This document shows, in pieces, positions 1 through 8,666 of a stretch of DNA of 64,000 bases. The notes beneath the pieces are model-generated. The model did not search any database. It was given only the letters and a program-made list of their open reading frames with translations, and was not told the DNA's origin. The first letter of the stretch is position 1. Every line of letters starts with the position of its first letter. The DNA lies in contig NZ_FTNF01000012.1 in NCBI RefSeq assembly GCF_900156065.1, positions 62,001 to 126,000 of the forward strand. Direction: 5' to 3'. The position numbers and the translations under genes were made by a program. This DNA is from Micromonospora avicenniae. GTDB taxonomy: Bacteria > Actinomycetota > Actinomycetes > Mycobacteriales > Micromonosporaceae.

Positions 1-20
1 ACACCCGCTCCCCTGCCGTC

Positions 21-52
21 GGGCACCGGGGTCGGCCACCTTGCAGGTGCCC
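21..52. terminator. possible hairpin downstream of the TetR gene
   Basis: GGGCACC (21-27) pairs with GGTGCCC (46-52) across an 18-nt loop, 30 bases beyond the stop of the minus-strand TetR gene. There is no T tract and the loop is large, so this is only a weak terminator candidate. Confidence 0.3.
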
Positions 53-81
53 GGCCGGACGTGGTATCCGGTCGTTCACGC

Positions 82-741
82 TTACAGGGTTGTTCGCATT
101 CCGGTCAGCAGCGCGGTCAGGATGCGGGTGAGCTGCGGTCCGACGTCGACCGCGGCGTGTGCGAGCTCGGGGTGCGTTTCGTAGAGATCCCTGAGTGCCG
201 TGCCGGGTGCGGCCATCTGCCAGAGGGCTCCGGCCATGCTCGTCGCGGTGGTCACCACGTCGAGTGCCTGGAGTGCGGTGATCCCGAGAAGCCGGCGCAG
301 TGCCTCGGCGATCGTGTCGACCTGGGCCAGCGCGACCGTCTTGAACTGGTAGGCAGCCTCGATCGACACGTTGCGTTCCAGGTTCAAGGGGGCCTGTGCG
401 AGCAGGTCGCAGAAGAACGGCCGGGAGGCCAGTGAGTCGGCGATGGTGGCGGCGACCGTTTCGGTGTCGACGGGGGCGAGGTGTTCGAGGCTTGCGTGAA
501 CCGTGGTGGTCCAATCCCGCCACTGTTCGGCGGTCAGGGTCAGGTAGATCTGCTCGCGGGTCTCGAAGTAGCGCAGCATCGCGGACTTGTGCATGCCGAC
601 TGCCGTCGCGACGTCGGTCAGGGTGACCTCCCGGACACTGCGTTCGGTGGCGAGTGCGCGCGCGGCGTCGAGGATGTCGCGCTCACGCAACCGCTTGGCC
701 TCGGCGCTGCGCGCTCGTTGCCGGGGGGTGATGGATGCCAC
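82..741 (-). CDS. TetR/AcrR family transcriptional regulator
   Basis: A 219-residue one-component repressor. The N-terminal third has the TetR helix-turn-helix layout (ILDAARALATE, then VTLTDVATAVGMHKSAMLRYFETREQIY, about residues 22-70); the rest is an all-helical ligand domain of normal length. The start is GTG at 741, with a GGGGAG stretch abutting it, so the start could be slightly off or the mRNA leaderless. It is divergent from the short-chain dehydrogenase at 800 with 58 bp between them. That gap holds a dyad at 765-780, so it probably represses that gene and itself. The ligand cannot be inferred. Confidence 0.9.
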   Translation of the reverse strand: MASITPRQRARSAEAKRLRERDILDAARALATERSVREVTLTDVATAVGMHKSAMLRYFETREQIYLTLTAEQWRDWTTTVHASLEHLAPVDTETVAATIADSLASRPFFCDLLAQAPLNLERNVSIEAAYQFKTVALAQVDTIAEALRRLLGITALQALDVVTTATSMAGALWQMAAPGTALRDLYETHPELAHAAVDVGPQLTRILTALLTGMRTTL

Positions 742-764
742 CTCCCCAATCTAACACAACCGCG

Positions 765-780
765 TTGCCTAATTAGTGAA
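765..780. promoter_or_regulatory. candidate TetR operator in divergent promoter
   Basis: A 16-bp dyad, TT-GC-CTAATTAG-TG-AA, with a perfect CTAATTAG core (769-776), sits in the gap between the TetR gene and the dehydrogenase. It is AT-rich against a very GC-rich background and suitably placed for one repressor to control both genes. The operator role is inferred. Confidence 0.55.
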
Positions 781-799
781 ACTGTGTTTTGCTAAGGGT

Positions 800-1672
800 A
801 TGACAAAGACATGGTTCATCACCGGCTCGTCTCGCGGCTTCGGCCGCGCACTGACCACCGCCGCCCTGGAGGCCGGCGACCAGGTCGTCGCGACCGCCCG
901 TACGCCCGAGCAGCTCTCCGACGTGGCTGAGCAGCACGGCGATCGTGTGCTACCGGTGGCTCTCGACGTCACCGATCAGACCGCTGTCGCGGCGGCCTTC
1001 GACGCTGCGCTCAAGCGGTTCGGGCGGATCGACGTCGTGGTCAACAACGCCGGCTATGCGAACATCGCGCCGGTCGAAACCGGTTCCGAGGAGGATTTCC
1101 GCCGGCAGTTCGACACGAACTTCTGGGGTGTGTACCACGTGTCGAAGGCGGCGATTCCAGTGCTCAAGAGGCAGGGCGCCGGCACGATCGTGCAGTTCTC
1201 GTCATTGGGCGGACGGGTCGGAGGAAACCCAGGCCTGGGTTCCTACCAGGCGGCCAAGTTCGCCGTCGACGGCCTCACCCGGGTGCTCGCGGCCGAGACG
1301 GCGCCGCTGGGCATCAAGACCCTCGTCGTCGAGCCTAGCGGGTTCGCCACCGACTGGGCGGGTTCGTCGATGCAGGTACAAGAGGTTCCCCCGGAGTACG
1401 CGAGCACGGTGGGCCTGTTCGCCGACCGCAGCAACCCGGCGTTGACCGCCGGGGACCCGAAGCGCGCCGCGGAGATCCTGGTCCGCGTGCTCAATCGCCA
1501 CGATCTGCCGTCGCACCTGCTCGTCGGCACGTACGCGGCGTCGGCGGCGCTGGACTACTCGCGGCGGCAGATCGCCGAGGCGAGCGCGTGGGAGCAGGTC
1601 AGCCGGTCCGCCGACTTCGACCAGCCGTACCCGGTGGACTTCCCGCCGGAGGAGCCGGGGGCGGCCCATTGA
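800..1672 (+). CDS. short-chain dehydrogenase/reductase (SDR)
   Basis: A 290-residue classical SDR, an NAD(P)H-dependent oxidoreductase with a Rossmann fold. The cofactor motif TGSSRGFG is at residues 8-15, NNAG at 82-85, catalytic Ser near 134, and the YxxxK pair Tyr149/Lys153 within GSYQAAKFA. ATG at 800 was chosen because AAGGG lies just upstream (about 794-798) and the Rossmann strand begins directly after it. It is divergent from the TetR gene and probably its target. The length and the C-terminal tail (after about residue 250) resemble the oxidoreductase group often annotated SDR family NAD(P)-dependent oxidoreductase; the substrate is unknown. Confidence 0.9.
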   Translation: MTKTWFITGSSRGFGRALTTAALEAGDQVVATARTPEQLSDVAEQHGDRVLPVALDVTDQTAVAAAFDAALKRFGRIDVVVNNAGYANIAPVETGSEEDFRRQFDTNFWGVYHVSKAAIPVLKRQGAGTIVQFSSLGGRVGGNPGLGSYQAAKFAVDGLTRVLAAETAPLGIKTLVVEPSGFATDWAGSSMQVQEVPPEYASTVGLFADRSNPALTAGDPKRAAEILVRVLNRHDLPSHLLVGTYAASAALDYSRRQIAEASAWEQVSRSADFDQPYPVDFPPEEPGAAH

Positions 1673-1820
1673 CGCTCCGTGACCGCAACGGTCCAGACGG
1701 CGGGGCCGCGGATCCCCGCTGGCGCCTGCGAGAGTGACCGCTCCCCCCGGCCGGGGGCGGACCGTCTCTCGCCACCGGCGGCGCCGTCGGCCGGTCGGAC
1801 GGAGTACTGCTCGACGCCGG

Positions 1821-2843
1821 TCAGTGGTAGCCCTGGCGGCTCGTCACCGGCGTGTCGGCCCGGGACGGCACGGCGGCCAGTTGATCGCCGAGATGGCTGC
1901 GGCGATAGAGCACATGTCGGCCGTGGCGGGCGCGGGTGACGAGGCCGGTCGCGTGCAGGACCCGCAGGTGCTGGGACACGGCGCTGGGCGTCACCGTGAG
2001 CCGGCGAGCGATCTCCACGGTGGGCAGCGGCTCGTCGAGCAGGCCGAGCAGTCGCGCCCGGGGCGCGCCGAGCAGCGACGTGAGGGCCGTCGGGTCCGGG
2101 GTCGGCGTGGGAGCCCACAGCGTCGCCACGCCCCGGCACGGGTACGACAGCACCGGTGGTTCGTCCGGGCTGACGGGCGGGGCGGGCTTGTGGGCGAACA
2201 CGGACGGCACCAGCAGCAGGCCTCGGCCGGAGACGACGACGCGGTGCCTGCCGATCATCTTGTCGATGTGCAGCACTCCGTCGCGCCACCGCAGGTTCTG
2301 GTGCATGTCGGCGAAGAGCAGACGCGCGCCGCCCACGGCCAGTTGCCGGGCGCGGTAGGTCATGTCGGCCTCCAGCACGAGTCGCATCTGCTGCCAGCTC
2401 GGCTCGATGGCCGTGTCCCAGAGACGTTGCAGGTGGTCGCAGATGGTGTTGCGCAGCGCGAGCACGGGGGTGTCGTCCGCCGCGGTGAGCGGCCGGAGAT
2501 TGTCCGGAAGGGGGCCGCGTGGGTACACGGCCAGCACGTCGCGGCGGACGACGTCCGGGGCCGTGCGGCGGACGACAGCCAGCTCGTCCTCGAAGGTGGC
2601 GGCGAAGACGGTCGGCCGTGGTGTCAGGAAGTCGGGTAGGCCGCGGTCCGGACCGACGAGGCAGCGCAGCAGCTCGGTGGCGGCGGTGTCGAGCTGGCCG
2701 AGTACGGCTCTGCGCCAGGGCAGGTGCAGTGCGTGCAGGCCGGGCTCGCGTAGCACCCGCAAGCTGAGCACGGTCTCGTGGATCGGGGAGATGGCGAATC
2801 GGGTGTCCGCGAGGTCCTCGACTTCGAGCACAAAGCTGATCAT
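1821..2843 (-). CDS. DUF5937-type regulator with C-terminal ArsR winged helix
   Basis: A 340-residue protein. The N-terminal ~240 residues match the actinobacterial DUF5937 type, probably a ligand or dimer module. The C-terminal ~90 residues form an ArsR-like winged helix (LLGAPRARLLGLLDEPLPTV, then SAVSQHLRVLHATGLVTRARHGRHVLY). DNA binding by the C-terminal half is clear; the effector is not. It is divergent from the SDR at 2900 with a short shared promoter, and the ATG start lies inside a dyad (2843-2859), suggesting autoregulation. The SDR and MFS exporter that follow on the plus strand are the likely regulon. Confidence 0.85.
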   Translation of the reverse strand: MISFVLEVEDLADTRFAISPIHETVLSLRVLREPGLHALHLPWRRAVLGQLDTAATELLRCLVGPDRGLPDFLTPRPTVFAATFEDELAVVRRTAPDVVRRDVLAVYPRGPLPDNLRPLTAADDTPVLALRNTICDHLQRLWDTAIEPSWQQMRLVLEADMTYRARQLAVGGARLLFADMHQNLRWRDGVLHIDKMIGRHRVVVSGRGLLLVPSVFAHKPAPPVSPDEPPVLSYPCRGVATLWAPTPTPDPTALTSLLGAPRARLLGLLDEPLPTVEIARRLTVTPSAVSQHLRVLHATGLVTRARHGRHVLYRRSHLGDQLAAVPSRADTPVTSRQGYH

Positions 2844-2859
2844 TAAGCGTGATGCTAAA
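2843..2859. promoter_or_regulatory. candidate ArsR-type operator
   Basis: TTAAGC-N5-GCTAAA (five of six arm positions complementary) overlaps the start codon of the DUF5937/ArsR regulator, about 40 bp ahead of the divergent SDR. The local AT-richness and position fit an autoregulatory site. This is inference from symmetry only. Confidence 0.4.
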
Positions 2860-2899
2860 CCGTTTGGCGGTCGTCGTGCCGTGCCGTGGACTTCGAGAC

Positions 2900-3676
2900 A
2901 TGGCAGACGAGATCGACATGACGCGTCCGTGGGGCACGGCGATCGTCACGGGCGGGGCGCGAGGCATCGGCGCCGCGGTGGCCAAACGCCTGGCGCGGGA
3001 CGGCCTGGCCGTCGGGGTGATCGACCTGAGCGAGGACGACTGCGCGGAAACGGTGGAGGCGATCCGAGCCGGCGGTGGGTCGGCGGTGGCGGTCGGCGCC
3101 GACGTCGCGGACGAAACCGCGGTGTCAGCCGCCGTGGGGCGGGTGGCGGCGCATCTCGGCCCTCCGACCGTGCTGGTCAACAACGCCGGGGTCGGTCCCC
3201 GCGCCGAGCTGGTGGAGATGACCACCGAGCAGTGGGACCTGGTCCTTGGGGTCAACCTGCGTGGACCGTTCCTCGTCACTCGGGCCGTCTGCCCGTACCT
3301 GATCGACGCCGGTTGGGGACGCATCGTCACCATGTCGAGCATCTCGGCGGTCGGTGACGCGGCCCGCGTCGACTACGGCAGCGCGAAGGCCGGGTTGATC
3401 GGGTTCACCAAGTCTCTCGCCCTGCAGCTCGGGCGGCACGGGATCACCGCCAACGCGATCGCTCCCGGTTTCGTGGTGAGCGACATGACCAGAACCTCGG
3501 CGCGGCGCCTCGGACTCGATTTCGCCGAGTTCCAGCGTCGCGCGGCGGAGTCGATCCCGGTCGGTCGGGTGGGTCAGCCCGAGGACGTCGCGCACACCGC
3601 CTCCTACCTGGTGAGTCGCGAGGCGGGGTTCGTCTCCGGTCAGGTCGTGTACGTGGCCGGCGGGCCGGTGGACTGA
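2900..3676 (+). CDS. short-chain dehydrogenase (FabG-like)
   Basis: A 258-residue classical SDR: TGGARGIG at residues 17-24, NNAG at 94-97, Ser147, Tyr159 and Lys163 of the catalytic set (VDYGSAKAG), and the usual FabG-type C-terminus (APGFVVSDMTR, then SGQVVYVAGGPVD). The start is ATG at 2900; ATG at 2918 is an alternative six codons in, and an in-frame GTG at 2849 is less likely because it would overlap the operator. It precedes the MFS exporter at 3710 by 33 nt, so the two probably form an operon controlled by the divergent ArsR-like regulator. The substrate is unknown. Confidence 0.88.
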   Translation: MADEIDMTRPWGTAIVTGGARGIGAAVAKRLARDGLAVGVIDLSEDDCAETVEAIRAGGGSAVAVGADVADETAVSAAVGRVAAHLGPPTVLVNNAGVGPRAELVEMTTEQWDLVLGVNLRGPFLVTRAVCPYLIDAGWGRIVTMSSISAVGDAARVDYGSAKAGLIGFTKSLALQLGRHGITANAIAPGFVVSDMTRTSARRLGLDFAEFQRRAAESIPVGRVGQPEDVAHTASYLVSREAGFVSGQVVYVAGGPVD

Positions 3677-3709
3677 CGTGACCGAGGGTCCGGCAGAGGT
3701 GTCCGTCTC

Positions 3710-4909
3710 ATGAACCGCCGGCTGTTGATGCTGCTCACCCTCACCTGCGGGGTGGCGGTGGGAAACGTCTACTTCCCGCAGACGATCAGCCCGCTGGTCG
3801 CCGCGGCTCTGCATCTCGACCCCGACGCGGCGGCCGTGGTGGTTACCGCGGTGCAGTTCGGCTACGCCGCGGGGATCTTCCTGCTGGTGCCGCTCGGTGA
3901 CCGGATCCCGCACCGCCGGCTGATCGTGGCCCTGCTCGGTGTCACCGGAGTGGCGCTGCTCGCCGCGGCCGCCGCGCCCGCGCTGCCGCCACTCGTCGCC
4001 GCGAGTGCGGTCGTCGGGGTGGCGACCGTCGTCGCGCCGATCATCGGCCCGTTGGCGGCCGACCTGACCGCCGACGACCAGCGTGGCGTGGTGAGCGGGA
4101 CGCTGCTGAGCGGCTCGATCGGCGGCATGCTGTTGTCCCGCACGGCAGCGGGCGCCCTCGGCGACTGGTGGGGATGGCGTGGCCCCTATCTGACGGCAGC
4201 GACGGCGATCCTGCTGATCGCGGTGGTCATGGCCCGCGTTCTGCCGACGACTCGGCCGAGGTCGCCGTCCCGGTATCCGGCGCTGCTGGCCGAGCCGCTC
4301 CGGCTGCTGCGCACCGAGCGGGAGCTGCGCCGCTCCTGCTTCTACCAGGCGCTGGTGTTCGCCGGTTTCTCGGCGGTCTGGACCACTGTCGCGTTGCTGC
4401 TGACCGGCCCGGCGTACGGCCTGGGTGCGCCGGCGGTCGGAATGCTGGCCCTGGTCAACGCGGCGACGATGCTGTGCACGCCGGTCGCGGGACACCTGGT
4501 GGACCGTCGGGGCGCGGACGTGGTCAATCTGGTCTGCCTGCTCGGCGTCATCGTCGCGGCCGTCGTTCTCGCGTTCGCCGGGCTGGGCGGGATCGGTGGT
4601 GTGACGGCGCTGGTGCTGGGCACGTTGCTGCTCGACGTCGGCATGCAGTCGGGCATGGTCGCCAACCAGGTGCGCATCTACGCCCTGCGGGACGGGGCCC
4701 GCAGCAGACTGAACACCGCCTACATGACCTGCGCCTACCTCGGCGGCGGGGTGGGTTCCTGGCTCGGTGCCCGCGCCTACGCCCGGCTGGGGTGGTCGGG
4801 TGTGTGCGGGCTGCTGGCGCTGTTCGCCGCGGTGGCGTTGGCCCGTCACCTGACGTCGGCGACGGGCGTCCGGGGTCGCCGAGCTGTCGTCCTCACCCGG
4901 AGCACCTGA
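3710..4909 (+). CDS. MFS transporter, drug/metabolite efflux type
   Basis: A 399-residue major facilitator with about 12 membrane helices. The GDRIPHRRLIV segment (about residues 63-73) is the A-like loop between helices 2 and 3, and GHLVDRRGADVV (about 264-275) is its repeat in the second half. The N-terminus NVYFPQTISPLVA resembles DHA1 efflux proteins of the YfcJ/YnfM style. An AGAGGTG element about 10 nt before ATG fits a ribosome-binding site. It is co-directional with the SDR upstream and probably exports a product or toxic substrate of the same response. Confidence 0.85.
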   Translation: MNRRLLMLLTLTCGVAVGNVYFPQTISPLVAAALHLDPDAAAVVVTAVQFGYAAGIFLLVPLGDRIPHRRLIVALLGVTGVALLAAAAAPALPPLVAASAVVGVATVVAPIIGPLAADLTADDQRGVVSGTLLSGSIGGMLLSRTAAGALGDWWGWRGPYLTAATAILLIAVVMARVLPTTRPRSPSRYPALLAEPLRLLRTERELRRSCFYQALVFAGFSAVWTTVALLLTGPAYGLGAPAVGMLALVNAATMLCTPVAGHLVDRRGADVVNLVCLLGVIVAAVVLAFAGLGGIGGVTALVLGTLLLDVGMQSGMVANQVRIYALRDGARSRLNTAYMTCAYLGGGVGSWLGARAYARLGWSGVCGLLALFAAVALARHLTSATGVRGRRAVVLTRST

Positions 4910-4957
4910 GCCCGGGGGCGGACGTCGGTCACCGTGCCAACCGTCGGGTGGGAATCG

Positions 4958-4989
4958 GGCGGCCCCCGGCCGGTGAGCCGGGGGCCGCC
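4958..4989. terminator. bidirectional hairpin terminator
   Basis: A perfect 13-bp stem (GGCGGCCCCCGGC, 4958-4970, with its complement 4977-4989) and a 6-nt loop lies between the convergent MFS and GH20 genes. It lacks a T tract, as is common for actinobacterial terminators. Confidence 0.75.
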
Positions 4990-5005
4990 GGGCAGCGGGT
5001 GCGGG

Positions 5006-6604
5006 TCAGAGCCAGGGCACCTGCGGCGACGGGTAGTAGTCGACGTCCTGCAGGCGCCAGCGCGGTGCCTGCGCACCGAGCCGGGTGCGGAACGACTCCC
5101 AGTCGTGGCTGGCTGCCGTGGACCAGCCGAGTTCGGCGATCGCGGGCAGCCGCGGGAAGGCCATGTACTCGATGTCGTCGAGGCTGCGCAGGGTTTCCGA
5201 CCACAGTGGCGCCTCGACGCCGAGGACCGCGTCCTCACCGACGCCGGTGACGCGTTGGGCGGGGTTCCAGTCGTAGGCGTCGCGTACCTCGATGTAGCCG
5301 GCCCAGGAGAGGCCGAGTGGGGTGTTTCGGTCGTACTTCATGTCGAGGTAGGCCTTGTTGGCCGGTGACATGACGACCTTGTTACCGCGGGCGACGGCCT
5401 CGGCGAGGTCGGTGTTGGTGGTGCCGGTGCCCCAGAACTGGGCGACGACGTCGGTGGCCGGGTCGACTTGCATGACCTCGTTCCAGCCGAAGGCTCGCTT
5501 GCCGTACTTGCTGACCAGCGGCAGCACCCGTCGCATGAAGGTGGTGTAGTCCTCGTCGGTGGTGGCGTGGGCTTCGTCGCCGCCGATGTGCAGGTACGGG
5601 CCGGGGGTGATCTCGGCGAGTTCGCGGATGACGTCTTCGATGAACTGGTAGGTCAGTTCGTCGTCGATGCACAGGGAGCTGTAGCCGACGGCGGTGTCGG
5701 TACGGGGCGGCGGTGCGACGCCGTCGCAGTTGAGTTCGGCGTAGGTGGACTGGGCGGCGTTGGTGTGGCCGGGCATGTCGATCTCGGGGACGATCGTGAT
5801 GTGCCGCTCGGCGGCGTAGGCGGTCACCGCCTTGTAGTCGGCTTTGGTGAGGTATCCGGGGCCGGCGCCGTCAACGCCGGTGCCGGGGCCGCCGCCGACG
5901 GTGGTGAGTCGCGGCCAGGAGTCGATCTGGATGCGCCAGCCCTGGTCGTCGGTCAGGTGCAGGTGCAGGAAGTTGATTTTGTACTGGCTGAGCAGGTCGA
6001 TGTACGCCTTGATCTCACCGACGGTGTGGAAGTGCCGGGCGAGGTCGAGCATGGCCCCGCGGTAGGCGAAGCGTGGGTGGTCGGTGATGCTTCCGCCGGG
6101 TATGGCCCAGGTGGTGCGTTGCCGCTCGGAGGCCTCGATCTGGGCGGGCAGCAACTGCCGCAGCGTCTGGGTCCCGGCGAAGAGGCCGGCGGAGGTGTTG
6201 GCCCGGATGGTCACGCCGCGGCGGGTGACGTCGAGTTGGTAGCCCTCCTGCCCGAGGCGCGCGTCGGCGCCGCCGATGAGCAGGGCGATCTCGGGCAGCG
6301 GTGTGGCGTGGACGGGCAGGACCGGCAGTGGGTAGCCGGTGGCGGGGCGCAGGATTTCGGCGAGTTGTCTGCCCACCTGGCGGGCCGGGGTCGAGTGCGG
6401 TGAGGTGCGGATGACGGTCAGCGGGCCGAGGGTGAAGGTGTCCCTGGGGTCGGGACGGGTTTCGGCGGGGGCGGGGATCACGTCGGTGAGCTGGCGGGCG
6501 GGTGTCCCGGCCGGTGCGGCGGCTGCGGGGGTCGCGGGAAGGGTGAGTGGTAGGGCGAGTGCGGTCGCGGCGAGGAGCCGGGTGATGGTGTGGCGGTGGC
6601 GCAC
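5006..6604 (-). CDS. secreted GH20 beta-N-acetylhexosaminidase
   Basis: A 532-residue exported glycosidase that should remove terminal N-acetylglucosamine/galactosamine from chitin fragments or glycans outside the cell. It has a signal peptide (RHRH...LLAATALALPLTLPATPAAAAPA, cleavage near residue 30), a GH20 N-terminal domain (about 40-160), then the catalytic barrel with HLHLTDDQGWR and the HIGGDEAH motif carrying the catalytic Asp-Glu pair. I use GTG 6604 rather than GTG 6610 because AGGAGG then sits 5 nt upstream. The methyltransferase at 6754 lies upstream on the same strand, but the 149-nt gap with its own dyad suggests an independent promoter. Confidence 0.92.
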   Translation of the reverse strand: MRHRHTITRLLAATALALPLTLPATPAAAAPAGTPARQLTDVIPAPAETRPDPRDTFTLGPLTVIRTSPHSTPARQVGRQLAEILRPATGYPLPVLPVHATPLPEIALLIGGADARLGQEGYQLDVTRRGVTIRANTSAGLFAGTQTLRQLLPAQIEASERQRTTWAIPGGSITDHPRFAYRGAMLDLARHFHTVGEIKAYIDLLSQYKINFLHLHLTDDQGWRIQIDSWPRLTTVGGGPGTGVDGAGPGYLTKADYKAVTAYAAERHITIVPEIDMPGHTNAAQSTYAELNCDGVAPPPRTDTAVGYSSLCIDDELTYQFIEDVIRELAEITPGPYLHIGGDEAHATTDEDYTTFMRRVLPLVSKYGKRAFGWNEVMQVDPATDVVAQFWGTGTTNTDLAEAVARGNKVVMSPANKAYLDMKYDRNTPLGLSWAGYIEVRDAYDWNPAQRVTGVGEDAVLGVEAPLWSETLRSLDDIEYMAFPRLPAIAELGWSTAASHDWESFRTRLGAQAPRWRLQDVDYYPSPQVPWL

Positions 6605-6626
6605 GGACACCTCCTGGTGTTCTTCC

Positions 6627-6646
6627 TGATCGGTTGCTGTCGATCA
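6627..6646. promoter_or_regulatory. dyad upstream of hexosaminidase gene
   Basis: TGATCG-N8-CGATCA lies 23 bp upstream of the GH20 start codon, where a repressor could act. Further upstream, TGTAAACGTT (6679-6688) resembles a half site for LacI-family sugar regulators. Neither resembles the DasR consensus I know (ACTGGTCTAGACCAGT). Confidence 0.35.
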
Positions 6647-6753
6647 GTTCCGCACGCTACCCGGGCCGCCGCCGCACTGTAAACGTTCCTTATCGGCGGG
6701 TGGGCTCGTCCCGGTGCGCGGGGCGGGACGAGCCCGGGGCCGGCGGGTGGCGG

Positions 6754-7497
6754 TCACCCGAGTGGGCCGGGCCGGCGGGCCAGCACCAGGCTGGTGCGTA
6801 GCCGCAGGACGATTCCGCCGCCGAAGCCGTCCACGAGGGAGCGGACGGCGGCGAGGGCCCGCTCCTGCTGGTCGGCCTGGTGCTGACGGAACAGCCCGAA
6901 GGTGCGCACCAGGTCCAGGTAGCGGTCGGTGGACAGGGTGAGATCCCGGTCGACGGTCTCGGCGCGCACGTCGGTGAACCGGCCGCTGGCGGTGACGTCG
7001 AGGTGGAACCAGCCGGCCGGGCGGTCCCGCACGTCGGGGTCGATGGCGCGCAGCGCCGTGTCGATGGCCCGCGACTGCACCGGGTCGGCGTAGCCGTACT
7101 TGTGGGCGAAGATCGCGAGCGTGCCGCCTGGGGTGAGGGCGTCGTGGGCGCGCTGGTTGCGGGTGGCGGGGTCGAGCCAGTGCCAGGCCAGGGCCGCGAC
7201 GATCATCGGTACGCCGCCGGGAGGTGGCGTCCACTGTTCGAACGTCCCGGTGTGGACGGTGACGTCGGGCAGGTTGGCGGTGAGCCGGGCGGCCATCCGG
7301 GGGTCCGGTTCGAGGCAGGTGATCGGCGCGCCGAGGCGGCGTAGCAGGCGGGTGGCCGTGCCGGTGCCGGCGCCGATCTCGACGATGTGCTCCGGGGTGG
7401 TGCCGTGGTAGTCGCCGATGGCGTCGGCGATGCGGCCGGGGTAGCCGGGGCGTACGTCGTCGTAGGTGTCGGCGGCCTCACCGAAGAGCGTCCTCAC
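6754..7497 (-). CDS. class I SAM-dependent methyltransferase
   Basis: A 247-residue methyltransferase. SAM motif I is VEIGAGTGTATRLL (about residues 39-52), with the acidic residue of motif II in CLEPDPRM. The FGEAADTYDDVRPGYP opening is typical of Methyltransf_11/25 proteins. The end (RRPGPLG) is ordinary. The GTG start at 7497 has no clear ribosome-binding site and could be leaderless. The substrate is unknown; nothing adjacent points to a pathway. Confidence 0.85.
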   Translation of the reverse strand: MRTLFGEAADTYDDVRPGYPGRIADAIGDYHGTTPEHIVEIGAGTGTATRLLRRLGAPITCLEPDPRMAARLTANLPDVTVHTGTFEQWTPPPGGVPMIVAALAWHWLDPATRNQRAHDALTPGGTLAIFAHKYGYADPVQSRAIDTALRAIDPDVRDRPAGWFHLDVTASGRFTDVRAETVDRDLTLSTDRYLDLVRTFGLFRQHQADQQERALAAVRSLVDGFGGGIVLRLRTSLVLARRPGPLG

Positions 7498-7646
7498 GCC
7501 GTCATCGTGGCACGGCTTCGGCCGGGATGAAACGGACGCGGAGTGAGGGTTGCGCTGCGATCACGGCCGCCGGCTGCGACCGTTCGGCCCGCCGCAGCGA
7601 CCGTCCGGCGATGATCGGCTCTTCGCCGGACGGTCGAGGCAGCCGG

Positions 7647-8648
7647 TCATCGGCGCAGCTGCGGCAGCACGGCTGTGCCGAGCAGGTCGACCCCGCGCTC
7701 GTCGTCGAGCCCGTGCGGGGTGCCGAACTCGACCCGGCGTACCCCGGTGTCGACGAGTGCCTGAGCCTGCGCCGCCACCTGGTCGGGCGTGCCGGAGAAC
7801 GCGAACAGGTCCAGCACGTCGTCGGGCACGAGGCGGCCGGCGGCGTCGTGGTCGCCGGCGTCGACGAGGGTCCGCACCCGCTTCAGCAGGTCGGACGGGA
7901 GTTCCACGGTGGCGTCGAGTTCGGCGACGACAGCGAGGTACATCGCGACCTCGGTGCGCGCCCGCGCGCGGGCGGCGGCGCCGTCGGTGTCCACGACGGT
8001 GACCGCGCCGAACACGATGCCCACCTCGTCGACGTCCCGGCCGGCCTGCTCGGCGCCGACGCGGAGCCGGTCACGGATCACCGGGACCATGGCGGGATTC
8101 GCGCTGCCGCCGACCTTGATCTCGTCGGCGATCCGGCCGGCGAGCGCGGCGCCTCTGGGGCCCCACGCGCCGATGAGCAGTGGCGGGTCGGGGCGGTGCA
8201 CGTGGTAGCGCAGGGCGGTGTCCGGCGCCAGTCGGAACATCTTTCCCGCGAAGCCCCCGGTGTCGCCGCTCAGCAGCCGATAGACGATCTGGGCGGTTTC
8301 GTGCAGGGCGGTCAGCGGCCGGGGCTGGTCGATGCCGACCGCGCCGAGCCAGGTGCCACGGGCCAGCCCGAGGTAGGCGCGGCCGCGTGAGGCCAGGTCG
8401 AGCGCGGCCACCTGCCCGGCGATCTCGTACGGGGCCATGGAGTACGGGTTCAGGCAGGCGGCGCCGAGGCGGGCGCGTTCGGTGGCGGCGGCCATCTCCA
8501 GCAGCGGGAAGATCGGTGGCTGATACATCAGGTCGCTGAAGACGGTCAGCACGTCGAAGCCGGCGTGTTCCGCGCGGCGGGCGAGTCGTGCGTACTGGCC
8601 GGCCTGCTTGTCGCTCTGCAGGCCGAGGCCGAACTCTACCGGGCTCAT
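7647..8648 (-). CDS. LLM-class (luciferase-like) F420/flavin oxidoreductase
   Basis: A 333-residue TIM-barrel oxidoreductase of the bacterial luciferase/F420-dependent reductase superfamily (VEFGLGLQSDKQAGQYARLARRAEHAGFDVLTVFSD at the N-terminus; PPLLIGAWGPRGAALAGRIADEIKVGG around residue 160-190). GGAGACCC is correctly spaced from ATG. The gene lies 18 nt downstream of the TIGR04076-type gene, which lies 27 nt downstream of the XRE-cupin regulator: a three-gene minus-strand operon. Actinomycete members often use F420, but FMN cannot be excluded. The substrate is unknown; the flanking monocarboxylate-type transporters hint at small-acid catabolism. Confidence 0.85.
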   Translation of the reverse strand: MSPVEFGLGLQSDKQAGQYARLARRAEHAGFDVLTVFSDLMYQPPIFPLLEMAAATERARLGAACLNPYSMAPYEIAGQVAALDLASRGRAYLGLARGTWLGAVGIDQPRPLTALHETAQIVYRLLSGDTGGFAGKMFRLAPDTALRYHVHRPDPPLLIGAWGPRGAALAGRIADEIKVGGSANPAMVPVIRDRLRVGAEQAGRDVDEVGIVFGAVTVVDTDGAAARARARTEVAMYLAVVAELDATVELPSDLLKRVRTLVDAGDHDAAGRLVPDDVLDLFAFSGTPDQVAAQAQALVDTGVRRVEFGTPHGLDDERGVDLLGTAVLPQLRR

Positions 8649-8666
8649 GGGTCTCCTCGGCCGTTC

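Noticed and set aside
481..795. Plus-strand ORF antisense to the TetR gene
   Set aside because: It is fully antisense to a well-supported TetR-family gene and has no recognisable motif.
1555..3342. Very long open reading frame on the minus strand (about 595 codons) overlapping SDR and regulator genes
   Set aside because: Its translation is Arg/Pro/Ala-rich without any domain and runs antisense or out of frame to genes with clear motifs; this is the usual effect of very high GC content. Similar long shadows (3125-4849, 9835-11628, 11474-13135, 17596-19482, 31723-33354 and others) were rejected for the same reason.
6679..6688. Full LacI-family operator upstream of the hexosaminidase
   Set aside because: Only the left half (TGTAAACGTT) matches; the right half is absent, so it is noted but not called.
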